Source: CAWBCR01 sp963787375
GTDB taxonomy: Bacteria > Chloroflexota > Anaerolineae > Aggregatilineales > UBA3940
Assembly (NCBI GenBank): GCA_963787375.1
Contig: CAWBCR010000020.1
Coordinates: 1-64,000, forward strand
DNA length: 64,000 bases
Direction of reading: 5' to 3'
In this document: one piece after another, positions 43,635-51,291 of the stretch
How the letters are laid out: every line of letters starts with the position of its first letter
Numbering within the stretch: position 1 is the stretch's first letter
Made by a program: the position numbers and the translations under genes
Notes under the pieces: model-generated
The model's database searches: none
Seen by the model: only the letters and a program-made list of their open reading frames with translations
Told to the model about the DNA's origin: nothing

Positions 43635-44966
43635 CTACATCCTGAACAGCCCGAACAGCATCGCCAGCGGTGAGGCGTCGATGACCAGCGGGCGCGGCGT
43701 GAAGATCAGCACGAACACGATCAGCATCACCACGCCCAGCGCCTTGCGCCGCATGTCGAGCCCGGTGATCTCGTCCAGCACCGGCGCGTGGTGTTTCAGC
43801 AGGAACACCATGAACAGCACCCAGATCCACCACCCCGACCAGCCAAACGGCAGGCTCACGATGCCGAAATCGGTCAGCGTGCCGGCCAGCGCCATGACCA
43901 CCAGCACGCCGATGATCGGCCAGCGCGCCAGGTCGGCCTTGTCGCCGAACAGCCCGTACAGGATGTGCCCGCCGTCCAACTGCCCGACCGGCAGCAGGTT
44001 CAGCATCGTGACCAGCAGGCCCGCCCATGCCGCGAACGCGACCGGGTGCACCCACACGTCGAGGTTGCCCTGCGGCAGGATTCTGCCGAACACCACGAAC
44101 TTGAACGCCAGGTAGGCAATCGACTGGCCCTCATGGATGATGGCCGTGCCCACGCCCTGCGGCATCGAGGCCAGCATCTGCTGCGTGCTCTCCACCTGAG
44201 ACAGCAGCAGTCCGATGATCATCACCGGGATGGTCACGATCAGCCCGGCTATCGGCCCGGCGATCCCGATGTCGAACTGGATGCGGCGGTTGGGGGATGG
44301 CTCGCGCATGGCGATCACCGCGCCCAGCGTCCCCAAGATGTTGAACGGCAGCGGGATGAAGAACGGGACGGTCGTCTGCACCTTGTGGTGCCGGGCGACG
44401 AGGTAGTGGCCCATCTCGTGCGAGCCGAGGATGCCCATCAGCGCCAGCACGTACAGCCCGCCGGTGATCAGCGCCTTGCCGAAATCGGCGTCGGTCGGCA
44501 TCAGGTCGGGCCGCACCAGCCCGGCGTTGTGCGTCAGCTTGGCGATGATGATCTGCGTCGCCGGGGCGTACAGCTCGCCTTGCAAGCCGACGAAGAACAC
44601 GCTCACCACCGTCGCGATCAGCAGGATGATGGCCACCCACGGCGTATGGTGCGGCAGGCGGCTGTAGACCACCGGCAGCGCGCGGATCACGTCGAGATCA
44701 TCCTCGCGGCGCATCTGCGGCGTGAAGCCTGCCGCCTCGTACTGCGGGCGCAGTTGGTTGAACGCCTCTTCGGAGGGCACCGTCAGCCGCCCGCGAATGC
44801 GCAGCGGCGTTTCCTGCGCGCCATACGTCACGTCCTGTATCTCCATCACGGCAGCAGCGGCCCGCCGCAGCCCGTCGCGGGCATCACCCACCGGTGCGCC
44901 AAACGCGCTGGCCGGGGGGATACTCTGGCTGCCGGTTGTTTCCAATGCAGACGAATTCTCGCTCAT
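43635..44966 (-). CDS. Site-2 protease-like M50 metalloprotease
   Basis: 443 residues. A cytoplasmic N-terminal ~120 residues (PLRIRGRLTVPSEEAFNQLR) precede several membrane helices. The zinc motif is GILGSHEMGHYLVARHHKVQ (HExGH), and the third ligand Asp is in LPVGQLDGGHILYGLFGDKA (LDGGH). This is the intramembrane S2P arrangement, in the bacterial group with an N-terminal soluble segment. S2P proteases cut membrane-anchored anti-sigma factors or transcription factors. No such substrate is adjacent. Confidence 0.9.
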   Translation of the reverse strand: MSENSSALETTGSQSIPPASAFGAPVGDARDGLRRAAAAVMEIQDVTYGAQETPLRIRGRLTVPSEEAFNQLRPQYEAAGFTPQMRREDDLDVIRALPVVYSRLPHHTPWVAIILLIATVVSVFFVGLQGELYAPATQIIIAKLTHNAGLVRPDLMPTDADFGKALITGGLYVLALMGILGSHEMGHYLVARHHKVQTTVPFFIPLPFNILGTLGAVIAMREPSPNRRIQFDIGIAGPIAGLIVTIPVMIIGLLLSQVESTQQMLASMPQGVGTAIIHEGQSIAYLAFKFVVFGRILPQGNLDVWVHPVAFAAWAGLLVTMLNLLPVGQLDGGHILYGLFGDKADLARWPIIGVLVVMALAGTLTDFGIVSLPFGWSGWWIWVLFMVFLLKHHAPVLDEITGLDMRRKALGVVMLIVFVLIFTPRPLVIDASPLAMLFGLFRM

Positions 44967-45049
44967 TCGTGCTCCTCATTCATGGTCCATTCAAGACTGT
45001 GTGATTGTACCGCAAACCCCGGCGTGATGTGTCGCGCGGGCAGAAATCT

Positions 45050-45183
45050 CGCCGCGAAGGTGCAAAAAGCAAAAGGCTGACCGCAGAGCATGCAGAGGGC
45101 GCAGAGGAGAGGTATCTCAGCGACCTCTGCGCTCTTTGCGCTTAGTCTTATCCTCTTTGCGCCCTTTGCGCCTTTGCGGTGAA
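45050..45183. repeat. Dispersed repeat, family B
   Basis: ccgcgaaggtgcaaaaagca, accgcagagcatgcagaggg, then ttgcgccctttgcgcctttg close to the FKBP gene. A longer form with Arg/Gly-type purine tracts. Confidence 0.75.
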
Positions 45184-45235
45184 CCGGATTTGACCTATAG
45201 TTGAGCGCACAACATCCTACACCAGGGGAGGCACA

Positions 45236-45571
45236 GTGAAGACAGACAGCGGATTGGAGTACATCGAGGTGGAAGCGGGCACCGGCGCGCAGGCCAAGAC
45301 CGGCGACGTGGTGCGCGTGCATTACACCGGCACGCTCGACGACGGCACCCAGTTTGACAGCTCCCACGACCGGGGCCAGCCGTTTGAGTTCACGCTGGGG
45401 CGCGGGCAGGTGATCGCCGGCTGGGACGAGGGCATCGCGCTGATGAGGGTCGGCGGCAAGGCCACGCTTGTCGTCCCGCACGACCTGGGCTACGGCGAGC
45501 GCGGCTATCCGGGCGTCATCCCGCCGCGTGCCACGCTGCACTTCGACGTGGAGCTGGTCGGCATCAAATAG
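45236..45571 (+). CDS. FKBP-type peptidyl-prolyl cis-trans isomerase
   Basis: 111 residues from GTG 45236 (GGGGAGG upstream). Short single-domain FKBP: VRVHYTGTLDDGTQFDSSHD, PFEFTLGRGQVIAGWDEGIA, DLGYGERGYPGVIPPRATLH and FDVELVGIK. The residues forming the hydrophobic pocket (Tyr, Phe, Asp, Trp) are present. It is a cytoplasmic folding helper. It has its own terminator at 45590-45624. Confidence 0.95.
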   Translation: MKTDSGLEYIEVEAGTGAQAKTGDVVRVHYTGTLDDGTQFDSSHDRGQPFEFTLGRGQVIAGWDEGIALMRVGGKATLVVPHDLGYGERGYPGVIPPRATLHFDVELVGIK

Positions 45572-45589
45572 CGCACGCTGTCCGTCACG

Positions 45590-45624
45590 GCGCAGGGGCG
45601 GGCGGCGTCTGCCCCTGCGCTTTT
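45590..45624 (+). terminator. Intrinsic terminator
   Basis: gcgcaggggc (45590-45599) pairs with gcccctgcgc (45611-45620), followed by TTTT. Confidence 0.8.
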
Positions 45625-45714
45625 GGGTTACCGACTCTCCCGGAACTTTTTTGAAAGGTGGCACGTAGTAAGGTATGCTAACAAGAGTTTTTGGCTGCAC
45701 GGGGGAGATGTCAG

Positions 45715-46302
45715 GTGGCTGCTAACGTGGACAAGAAGGAACAGCCCATGGAATCGACGGGCAAGAAGATCCTTGCATGGACAAGCCTGCTCGCGACCTT
45801 TGGGTTGTCTTTCCTGCTGATGGATTACCTGGCGCATCACGCGCTGGTGGTCGAGGACTTTATCACCAGCATGGGCGCGCTGGGGCCGCTGGTCAGCGTG
45901 ATGCTATACGGCGCGCTGGGCGCATCGCCGATCCCCTCCGAGCCGCTGACGATGATCAACGGCGCGGTGTACGGCCCGCTGATGGGCACGATCATCGCCG
46001 GGACGGGCAACACCGTCGCCGCCGTGGTCGAGTATTACATCGGGCAGGGCATCGGCAACGCCGCCGACTTCGAAGAAAAGCGCAAAGACCTGCCGTTCGG
46101 GCTGGGCAAGTTCCCGGTCAATTCGGTGTGGTTTCTGCTGGGCGCGCGCATGATCCCCGGCTACGCGCCCAAGCTGGTCAGCGTGGCAGGCGGTATCTAC
46201 CGTGTCCCGATGCTGCGCTTTATCTGGACGACCGCCATCCCTGCCTTTATCGGCGCGGCGATCTTCGCCTACGGCGGGTATGGCCTGATCAAGCTGTTCT
46301 AG
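45715..46302 (+). CDS. VTT-domain (DedA/SNARE-associated) membrane protein
   Basis: 195 residues. GTG 45715 is chosen because GGGGGAG lies 8 bases before it; an upstream TTG at 45691 is less well placed. Helices include WTSLLATFGLSFLLMDYLAH, VSVMLYGALGASPIPSEPLT and WFLLGARMIPGYAPKLVSVA, with the family Gly-rich re-entrant stretch GPLMGTIIAGTGNTVAAVVE. DedA/VTT proteins handle lipid movement or membrane homeostasis. A hairpin terminator follows at 46325. Confidence 0.85.
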   Translation: MAANVDKKEQPMESTGKKILAWTSLLATFGLSFLLMDYLAHHALVVEDFITSMGALGPLVSVMLYGALGASPIPSEPLTMINGAVYGPLMGTIIAGTGNTVAAVVEYYIGQGIGNAADFEEKRKDLPFGLGKFPVNSVWFLLGARMIPGYAPKLVSVAGGIYRVPMLRFIWTTAIPAFIGAAIFAYGGYGLIKLF

Positions 46303-46324
46303 CGCAGCGCATACGAAACAACGG

Positions 46325-46358
46325 CAGCCGGGCGACCATCCAGCGGATCGCCCGGCTG
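46325..46358 (+). terminator. Stem-loop terminator (weak T-tract)
   Basis: cagccgggcga pairs with tcgcccggctg, ending about 20 bases past the VTT-domain gene. Little T follows on either side. Confidence 0.6.
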
Positions 46359-46382
46359 TGTGATTCCCCCGCAGGCCGCCGA

Positions 46383-46781
46383 TCAGCCGCGCATCTGAAA
46401 CACGAAGAACGGCCACAGGGCATACGCGCCATACATCAGCAGGCCGGCCCCCAGCAGCAGCACGTGCAGCACAATCGTCGTCGCGATCTGGCGCGGCTTC
46501 GTGGCGGGCGGCATTTTCCCGGCGCGCAGCGCGGACCACACCAGCAGCGTCTGCGCGGCGGCGACCACGCCCACCACAATCGAGGCAGCCAGCAGCCCCT
46601 CGCTGATAGCCACCAGCCACTGCGCGACGCCGGCAATGGCCGCGATGTCCTTGGCGACCCACAGCACCGAGCCGGTCGCCAGCGACGTCGTCCATTTCAT
46701 GAAGTCGATAGTGTTCTTGAAATACTCGTGCGCGTCCTCGACGCTCTCGGTCGGCCTGGCGCTCTCCGATTGGACAGCCAT
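46383..46781 (-). CDS. Hypothetical membrane protein
   Basis: 132 residues. A soluble N-terminal ~40 residues (SVEDAHEYFKNTIDFMKWTT) precedes helices around GSVLWVAKDIAAIAGVAQWL, LLAASIVVGVVAAAQTLLVW and TTIVLHVLLLGAGLLMYGAY. It ends ALWPFFVFQMRG. No known family was seen. It stands alone between the VTT gene and the thiolase remnant. Confidence 0.72.
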   Translation of the reverse strand: MAVQSESARPTESVEDAHEYFKNTIDFMKWTTSLATGSVLWVAKDIAAIAGVAQWLVAISEGLLAASIVVGVVAAAQTLLVWSALRAGKMPPATKPRQIATTIVLHVLLLGAGLLMYGAYALWPFFVFQMRG

Positions 46782-46856
46782 GATTTCCCCCTCACACTCC
46801 GATTTTCAGAGTCAAACACCGCCGGGGGGTGAGAGTCACGGTGCGGAGGGGGCGCT

Positions 46857-46935
46857 TACACCCGTTCGATGATCGTCGCAGTCGCCATGCCGTGCCCGAT
46901 GTACATGACCTGAAGGCCATAGCGCCCGCCTGAAG
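46857..46935 (-). pseudogene. Remnant of a thiolase 3' end
   Basis: ~75 bases nearly identical to the last codons of the intact thiolase gene at 48628 (GGRYGLQVMYIGHGMATATI then IERV and stop). No upstream thiolase sequence exists here: the similarity stops at 46935, beside the beta-propeller gene. A partial duplication or recombination scar. Confidence 0.75.
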
Positions 46936-46963
46936 ACGAGCACCACACCCCGCGCACCGTGCG

Positions 46964-47713
46964 CTATCGCCGCCAAAATGGGAGCTGGTCGTCGGCAGGG
47001 TCGTGAGTCAGGTTGGTTGGCGCCGTGCCATCAGCATTCATGACGTATATCTCCCAGTTGCCGTCGCGATTGGTCTGAAAGGCGATCTGCGAGCCGTCAG
47101 ATGACCACGACGGCGCCCAGTCGAGCGCCGGGTCGTTCGTGAGGTCTTGCAGGCCTGTGCCATCCACGTTGATGACATAGACATCGGATGAACCGTCGCG
47201 ATCCGAGCGAAAGGCAATCCGGGTCCCATCGGGGGACCAGGCCGGCGCGTAGGTGCTGCCCGCATTGGTGGTGAGCCGGGCGAGTGCCGAGCCGTCGGCG
47301 TCCATCAAATAGATGTCATAGGACCCCGGCGAGTTGTCGCGGTCGCTGACAAAGGCAATCTGCGAGCCGTCAGGCGACCACGACGGGGCAAAATCGTCTG
47401 CCGGGTTGTCGGTCAGCCGTACTGGATTGGATCCGTCGGCTTTCATCACATAGATCTCGTTGTTGCCGTCGCGGCGGGTGGTGTAAGCCAGCCGCTGGCC
47501 GTCGGGCGACCAGGCCGGGAAGCTCTCGTCGACCTGTGGGGTATTGGTTAGCGCGATCTGGCCGCTGCCATCGGCGTTCATGACCCATATATCGCTGGTG
47601 GTCAGGCCAAATCGCGTGAAGGCGATGCGCTGACCATCGGGCGACCACGGGCCGGCAAAGTCATTGGTTTCTTCTGTTGTCAGGCGCACGACGTTCCCGC
47701 CATCCGTATCCAT
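46964..47713 (-). CDS. TolB-like beta-propeller protein, in frame with the upstream lipoprotein
   Basis: 249 residues as called from ATG 47713, all PD40/TolB-type propeller repeats: WSPDGQRIAFTRFG, SPDGQRLAYTTRRDGNNEIY, SPDGSQIAFVSDRDNSPGSY, SPDGTRIAFRSDRDGSSDVY, and WSSDGSQIAFQTNRDGNWEI. That is about five blades. Its reading frame continues without shift from the lipoprotein gene upstream, separated by one TGA and nine sense codons with no ribosome binding site. It is therefore most likely the C-terminal half of one protein. Confidence 0.85.
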   Translation of the reverse strand: MDTDGGNVVRLTTEETNDFAGPWSPDGQRIAFTRFGLTTSDIWVMNADGSGQIALTNTPQVDESFPAWSPDGQRLAYTTRRDGNNEIYVMKADGSNPVRLTDNPADDFAPSWSPDGSQIAFVSDRDNSPGSYDIYLMDADGSALARLTTNAGSTYAPAWSPDGTRIAFRSDRDGSSDVYVINVDGTGLQDLTNDPALDWAPSWSSDGSQIAFQTNRDGNWEIYVMNADGTAPTNLTHDPADDQLPFWRR

Positions 47714-47740
47714 GACGTATATGTTCCGATAGTCTCCACC

Positions 47741-48427
47741 TCAATTCGAGTCAAAGACGATCCGTCTCAGAGTGCTGGCCGTGGGAAGACCAGCAGGCGG
47801 AAGCGGCGTCGGTCCGGTTGAGGTTCCGGTTGCCGCGTTCGGGCTGATTTTGTACCAGATGTCGGACAAAAAGCCCTGCGCATCGGGCTGCGTCACCTGC
47901 TCGACGATATCGGGCGCGCCATTGAGGCAGCGCCATTCGTAGACGGTCTCGCGCCCGGTGACGACCGCCGGGATAAAGTCCGTGTTGGGATTCTGCTGGC
48001 AGTAGTCGATTTCCCCCTGTGTCGGTGTCCGGTCGGTGTTCGCCCTGGCTTCGCAGGGCAGATTGGCCCCCACGAAACAGGCGTAGACGATGCCATCCAT
48101 GCAGCGCCAGAATGATCCGTTCTCCAGCACGTCGAGGGGGATGTCGGGCGCATTGAGGGCCCCCTGCAATCCCTGCAGGACAGATTCGGGAACTTTGGGG
48201 CCTACATAGTCCGACCCTGGCGTATCCGCCGTGCCCACTTCGGCGCAGTAGGCGAACGGGTCGGTATAGGTTGCCAGCGTCGCGGTAGCGGTCGGCACAG
48301 AGGTAGAAGTCGGGGCAGAGGTGGCAGCCGGCGCAGGGGTGGTGATTCGCGCAGGGGGAGCTGCGCAGCCCGCCAGCGCGGCGGCTGCGAACAGGATCAG
48401 GACGATGGCCGCGATGCGCTTGGTCAT
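47741..48427 (-). CDS. Lipoprotein, N-terminal half of a propeller protein split by an in-frame TGA
   Basis: 228 residues. MTKRIAAIVLILFAAAALAG with lipobox Cys, then a Thr/Pro-rich linker (APTSTSVPTATATLATYTDP) and a ~150-residue domain with several Cys (FAYCAEVGTADTPGSDYVGP; SFWRCMDGIVYACFVGANLP; YCQQNPNTDFIPAVVTGRET). It ends RRIVFDSN at TGA 47741-47743. The sequence after the stop (GGDYRNIYVMDTDGGNVVRL) completes a propeller blade in the same frame, suggesting a CGA-to-TGA change. ATG 48427 follows AACAGGAGG. Confidence 0.83.
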   Translation of the reverse strand: MTKRIAAIVLILFAAAALAGCAAPPARITTPAPAATSAPTSTSVPTATATLATYTDPFAYCAEVGTADTPGSDYVGPKVPESVLQGLQGALNAPDIPLDVLENGSFWRCMDGIVYACFVGANLPCEARANTDRTPTQGEIDYCQQNPNTDFIPAVVTGRETVYEWRCLNGAPDIVEQVTQPDAQGFLSDIWYKISPNAATGTSTGPTPLPPAGLPTASTLRRIVFDSN

Positions 48428-48615
48428 GGGGACCTCCTGTTACAATGAGACAGTCCCTGCGGAAGACCGGGACTGAAAATCTTCGCTTTGCTCATCAATT
48501 CCGCACCGGGATGCGGCATTCTCCCTGGAGAACTGCCCTCAGTCTGGCAGCGAACGGCCCGCCGCGCTCGACGCAGCGGGCGCGACGTCTGTCAACTGGC
48601 TGGCGATTGGCTTAC
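48428..48615 (-). promoter_or_regulatory. Lipoprotein leader module, copy 2
   Basis: On the minus strand it starts with the same 27 bases as 38046-38072 (48589-48615), then cgctgcgtcgagcgcg, and ends with a hairpin cagtccc/gggactg followed by AACAGGAGG and the lipoprotein ATG at 48427. The interior diverges from copy 1 by several indels. An additional hairpin ccgca-tgcgg near 48505 is specific to this copy. Confidence 0.65.
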
Positions 48616-48627
48616 ATCAGCGCGCCT

Positions 48628-49764
48628 TCACACCCGCTCGATGATCGTCGCAGTCGCCATGCCGTGCCCGATGCACATTGTCTGCAGGCCGTAGCGCCCG
48701 CCGCGCCGCTCCAGCTCGTGCAGCAGCGTCGTCATCAGCTTCGCGCCCGACGCGCCCAGCGGGTGCCCGTTGGCAATCGCCCCGCCGTTGACGTTGACGC
48801 GGGCCATGTCGGGCTGAAACTCGTGCGCCCAGGCCAGCACCACCGACGCGAACGCCTCGTTGATCTCCACCACGTCGATCTTGTCCAGCGACAACCCGGC
48901 GCGCTTGAGCGCGGTCCGCGTGGCGGGGATGGGCGCGGTCAGCATGATCACCGGGTCGTCGGCGGCGACCACCCGCGTGATGATCCGCGCGCGCGGCGTG
49001 AGGTTGTGGGCGCGCAGCGCCTCGCCGGAGGCCAGCACCAGTGCCGCCGCCCCGTCGCTGATCTGCGACGAGTTCCCGGCGGTGATCACCCCACCCTCTT
49101 TGAAGGCGGGCGCAAGCTGCGCCATTTTGGCGCGGTCGGGGTTGAAGCGGATGCCCTCGTCGACGCGGGCCACGATCTCCTCGCCGTCGCGGGTGACGGC
49201 CATCGGCAGGATTTCGCGCTCGAAGACCCCGGCGTTGGTCGCCGCCGCCGCGCGGCGGTGCAACTCGAACGCGAAGTCGTCCAGCGCCTCGCGCGTCAGG
49301 TGCCACTTCTCCGCCACCATCTCCGCCGACACGCCCTGGTTCTCCCACTTATACGGCCAGCCGGGGATGCCATCCGGCGGCCAGTCGGAGCCCATCGGGA
49401 CGCGTGTCATGTTCTCGACGCCGCCCGCCAGCACGATGTCCATGTCGCCCGCCAGGATCGCCTGCGCGCCGAAGTGCACCGCCTGCTGGCTCGACCCGCA
49501 CATGCGGTTGATCTGCACGCCGGGCACCGTCACCGGGAAGCCGGCGTGCAGCGCCGTGAGGCGCGCGATGTTGCCGCCCTGCTCGCCGACCGGCGACACG
49601 CAGCCCAATATCACGTCTTCGACCAGCGCCAGCTCGACGCCCGCTCGCTGCGCCGCCTCGCACAATATCGGGGCCGCCAGGTGGACCGGGTGCGTGTCTT
49701 TGAACATTCCACCGCGCTTGCCGATGGCGGTCCGCACCGCCGAGATGATGTATACCTCGCGCAT
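48628..49764 (-). CDS. Acetyl-CoA acetyltransferase (thiolase)
   Basis: 378 residues. ATG 49764 has AGGAG upstream and fits MREVYIISAVRTAIGKRGGM. The nucleophilic Cys is in VQINRMCGSSQQAVHFGAQA. VLAGGVENMTRVPMGSD and a C-terminal VNVNGGAIANGHPLGASGAK (NGHPLGASG, catalytic His) are intact, as is GLQTMCIGHGMATATI near the end with the second Cys/GHG. This is the biosynthetic/degradative thiolase fold acting on acyl-CoA. A remnant of a second copy of its 3' end lies at 46857. Confidence 0.93.
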   Translation of the reverse strand: MREVYIISAVRTAIGKRGGMFKDTHPVHLAAPILCEAAQRAGVELALVEDVILGCVSPVGEQGGNIARLTALHAGFPVTVPGVQINRMCGSSQQAVHFGAQAILAGDMDIVLAGGVENMTRVPMGSDWPPDGIPGWPYKWENQGVSAEMVAEKWHLTREALDDFAFELHRRAAAATNAGVFEREILPMAVTRDGEEIVARVDEGIRFNPDRAKMAQLAPAFKEGGVITAGNSSQISDGAAALVLASGEALRAHNLTPRARIITRVVAADDPVIMLTAPIPATRTALKRAGLSLDKIDVVEINEAFASVVLAWAHEFQPDMARVNVNGGAIANGHPLGASGAKLMTTLLHELERRGGRYGLQTMCIGHGMATATIIERV

Positions 49765-49903
49765 GAAACTCGCTCCTGTGTGCATCAGGTTGATGCGCTG
49801 ATCTTAGCACAATCCGCGCCCTCGCGGCTTGATCGAGCAGCGCAGGTCTGTTAAGATGGGGATATCCTGCACGCGCAAGCCGAAAATCTAAGGGAGTCTT
49901 CCG

Positions 49904-50389
49904 ATGATCGACTTCACGAACAGCGTGAGCATCGACCGGCCGGTCGATGACGTTTTTGCGTTCCTGGCCGACTTCACGCATATGCCGCTGTGGAATTACT
50001 TCGTGATGGAGGTCAGGCAGATCGATCAGGGGCCGGTGAGCGTTGGGACCGTCTTCCACCAGACGCGCAAGACGGACTCGCAGCGCTTCGTTGTCACCGA
50101 GTACCAGCCGCCCCGCCGCCTGGCGATCAAGACGCTGCCGCCCGCCCCGGCGCTGGAGATGCGCTTCACCCTGCAGCCCGATGGCCTCGCGACCTACCTG
50201 ATCGACCAGTGGCACTTCGACAGCGGGCGCGGCCCGGTCCTCGAACGGTTGGCCCGGGGCAAGGTCAGGATGGCCGTGTCCGACAATCTCCGCAAGCTCA
50301 AGGCGCTGCTCGAACAGGGCCACGTGACGCTCCAGGATGGCCGCGTCACGCGCTACGAGCCGCAGCGGAATCAAGAACCGGCGGTGTGA
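49904..50389 (+). CDS. SRPBCC (polyketide cyclase-like) family protein
   Basis: 161 residues. MIDFTNSVSIDRPVDDVFAF with LADFTHMPLWNYFVMEVRQI at the start, beta strands RFVVTEYQPPRRLAIKTLPP and TYLIDQWHFDSGRGPVLERL, and a C-terminal helix VSDNLRKLKALLEQGH. This is the START-like hydrophobic pocket fold. The gene is intact, unlike the other SRPBCC gene at 14604, and not similar enough to be a recent duplicate. Ligand unknown. Confidence 0.87.
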   Translation: MIDFTNSVSIDRPVDDVFAFLADFTHMPLWNYFVMEVRQIDQGPVSVGTVFHQTRKTDSQRFVVTEYQPPRRLAIKTLPPAPALEMRFTLQPDGLATYLIDQWHFDSGRGPVLERLARGKVRMAVSDNLRKLKALLEQGHVTLQDGRVTRYEPQRNQEPAV

Positions 50390-50426
50390 TCGGTCGCACC
50401 CCCGGTTTGCTGCTGTCGGGTATCTA

Positions 50427-50528
50427 CCTCACCCCCGCCGGACCTCTGGTCCGACTCCCCCTCTCCAAATTTGGAGAGGGGGACAGACCGAGAACGACCG
50501 CAGGTCGGGTGAGGTCAGGGGGTGAGGT
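50427..50528. repeat. Dispersed inverted repeat, family A (supplies the DUF1992 stop)
   Basis: Arms cctcacccccgccgg and gggtgaggt, inner hairpin ccctctccaaatttggagag. The last bases extend into the 3' end of the DUF1992 gene, whose last residues VDLTP and stop (50515-50517) come from the repeat. Confidence 0.8.
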
Positions 50529-50973
50529 CTACACGCTTGGCCCGCGCGACCTCCTCGTCGGCGTCGACGGGCCGCAGGTGGACGAGCGGCGAGGGGGCCT
50601 TCAGGTTGTGATTCAGCACCTGCCGGTTGATCTGCTCAACTTCGGCCCGAAAGTCCGCCTCGGCGCGCTGCCATACGTCGAGCACCACCACCGTCGAGAC
50701 GCCGTGCACCAGCGCTGTGCCCTGCCACGTCCAGCTTCGACGCAGCGCCGCGCGCGCCTGTTCCAGCCGCTCCCCGACCTCGCGCCGATCCTCGATCCAC
50801 GCCGGGGCGAAGCCCGCATTCTTCAGCACGTGGTTGACCAGCGCCATGGCCGGGTCCTCGAACGGGTTCTCGTTCAGGTCGAGCGGCTTGCCCTTGCCCG
50901 GCAGGTTGTCAAACTCGCCGCGCTCCATCGCCGCCTTGATGATCTTCTCGACCCCGCGCTCCTCGACATCCAT
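50515..50973 (-). CDS. DUF1992 (DnaJ homologue subfamily C member 28-like) protein
   Basis: 152 residues. The conserved start is MDVEERGVEKIIKAAMERGE, then FDNLPGKGKPLDLNENPFED and PAMALVNHVLKNAGFAPAWI. The middle and end are helical (EDRREVGERLEQARAALRRS). DUF1992 is a conserved domain of unknown role, sometimes fused to DnaJ, absent here. The stop codon lies inside a family A repeat, so the C-terminus may be shorter or different from the ancestral one. Confidence 0.87.
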   Translation of the reverse strand: MDVEERGVEKIIKAAMERGEFDNLPGKGKPLDLNENPFEDPAMALVNHVLKNAGFAPAWIEDRREVGERLEQARAALRRSWTWQGTALVHGVSTVVVLDVWQRAEADFRAEVEQINRQVLNHNLKAPSPLVHLRPVDADEEVARAKRVDLTP

Positions 50974-51001
50974 GCTGCGCCCTCTGACGTTTGTTACAGC
51001 G

Positions 51002-51232
51002 CTACTTCACCGGGTCCCATTGGCGAGCGATTTGCTCTAGCTTATTTCGATCTGCGATGTAATTCTCGAAGTAGCCACAATCGGTGCAGACATAGTTTTC
51101 CAGAGGAATGGGTCCGCCACCTTCGTCGGTTCGGATGGTGATGCCGAGCCTCATGCTCTGTTCATACTCGATACCTTGCCGGCGCTTACGGACATTGTTC
51201 GAGCCACACCGAGGACATTGACCGTTCTTCAT
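51002..51232 (-). CDS. Zinc-ribbon protein
   Basis: 76 residues from ATG 51232 (GGGAGGGAG upstream). The pair MKNGQCPRCGSNNVRKRRQG and ENYVCTDCGYFENYI gives two CxxC knuckles, one zinc site. The C-terminus DRNKLEQIARQWDPVK is helical. Likely a small nucleic-acid or protein-binding factor; no specific role known. Confidence 0.8.
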   Translation of the reverse strand: MKNGQCPRCGSNNVRKRRQGIEYEQSMRLGITIRTDEGGGPIPLENYVCTDCGYFENYIADRNKLEQIARQWDPVK

Positions 51233-51291
51233 CTTTCTCCCTCCCGGGGCAGTGACGCGGTCCGGTTCTACCCCCATTATAGGGCATGTTG

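Noticed and set aside
43788..45080. A 430-codon plus-strand frame opposite the M50 protease
   Set aside because: It is dominated by His/Gln/Arg runs and antisense to a gene with clear HExGH and LDGGH motifs.
19748..45183. CRISPR-like array from the recurring family B blocks
   Set aside because: Copies are kilobases apart, differ in length and lack regular spacers or nearby cas genes.
47741..47743. Stop-codon recoding of TGA as an amino acid in this genome
   Set aside because: TGA ends many other intact genes here, so general recoding is excluded. A local nonsense change or read error is simpler.
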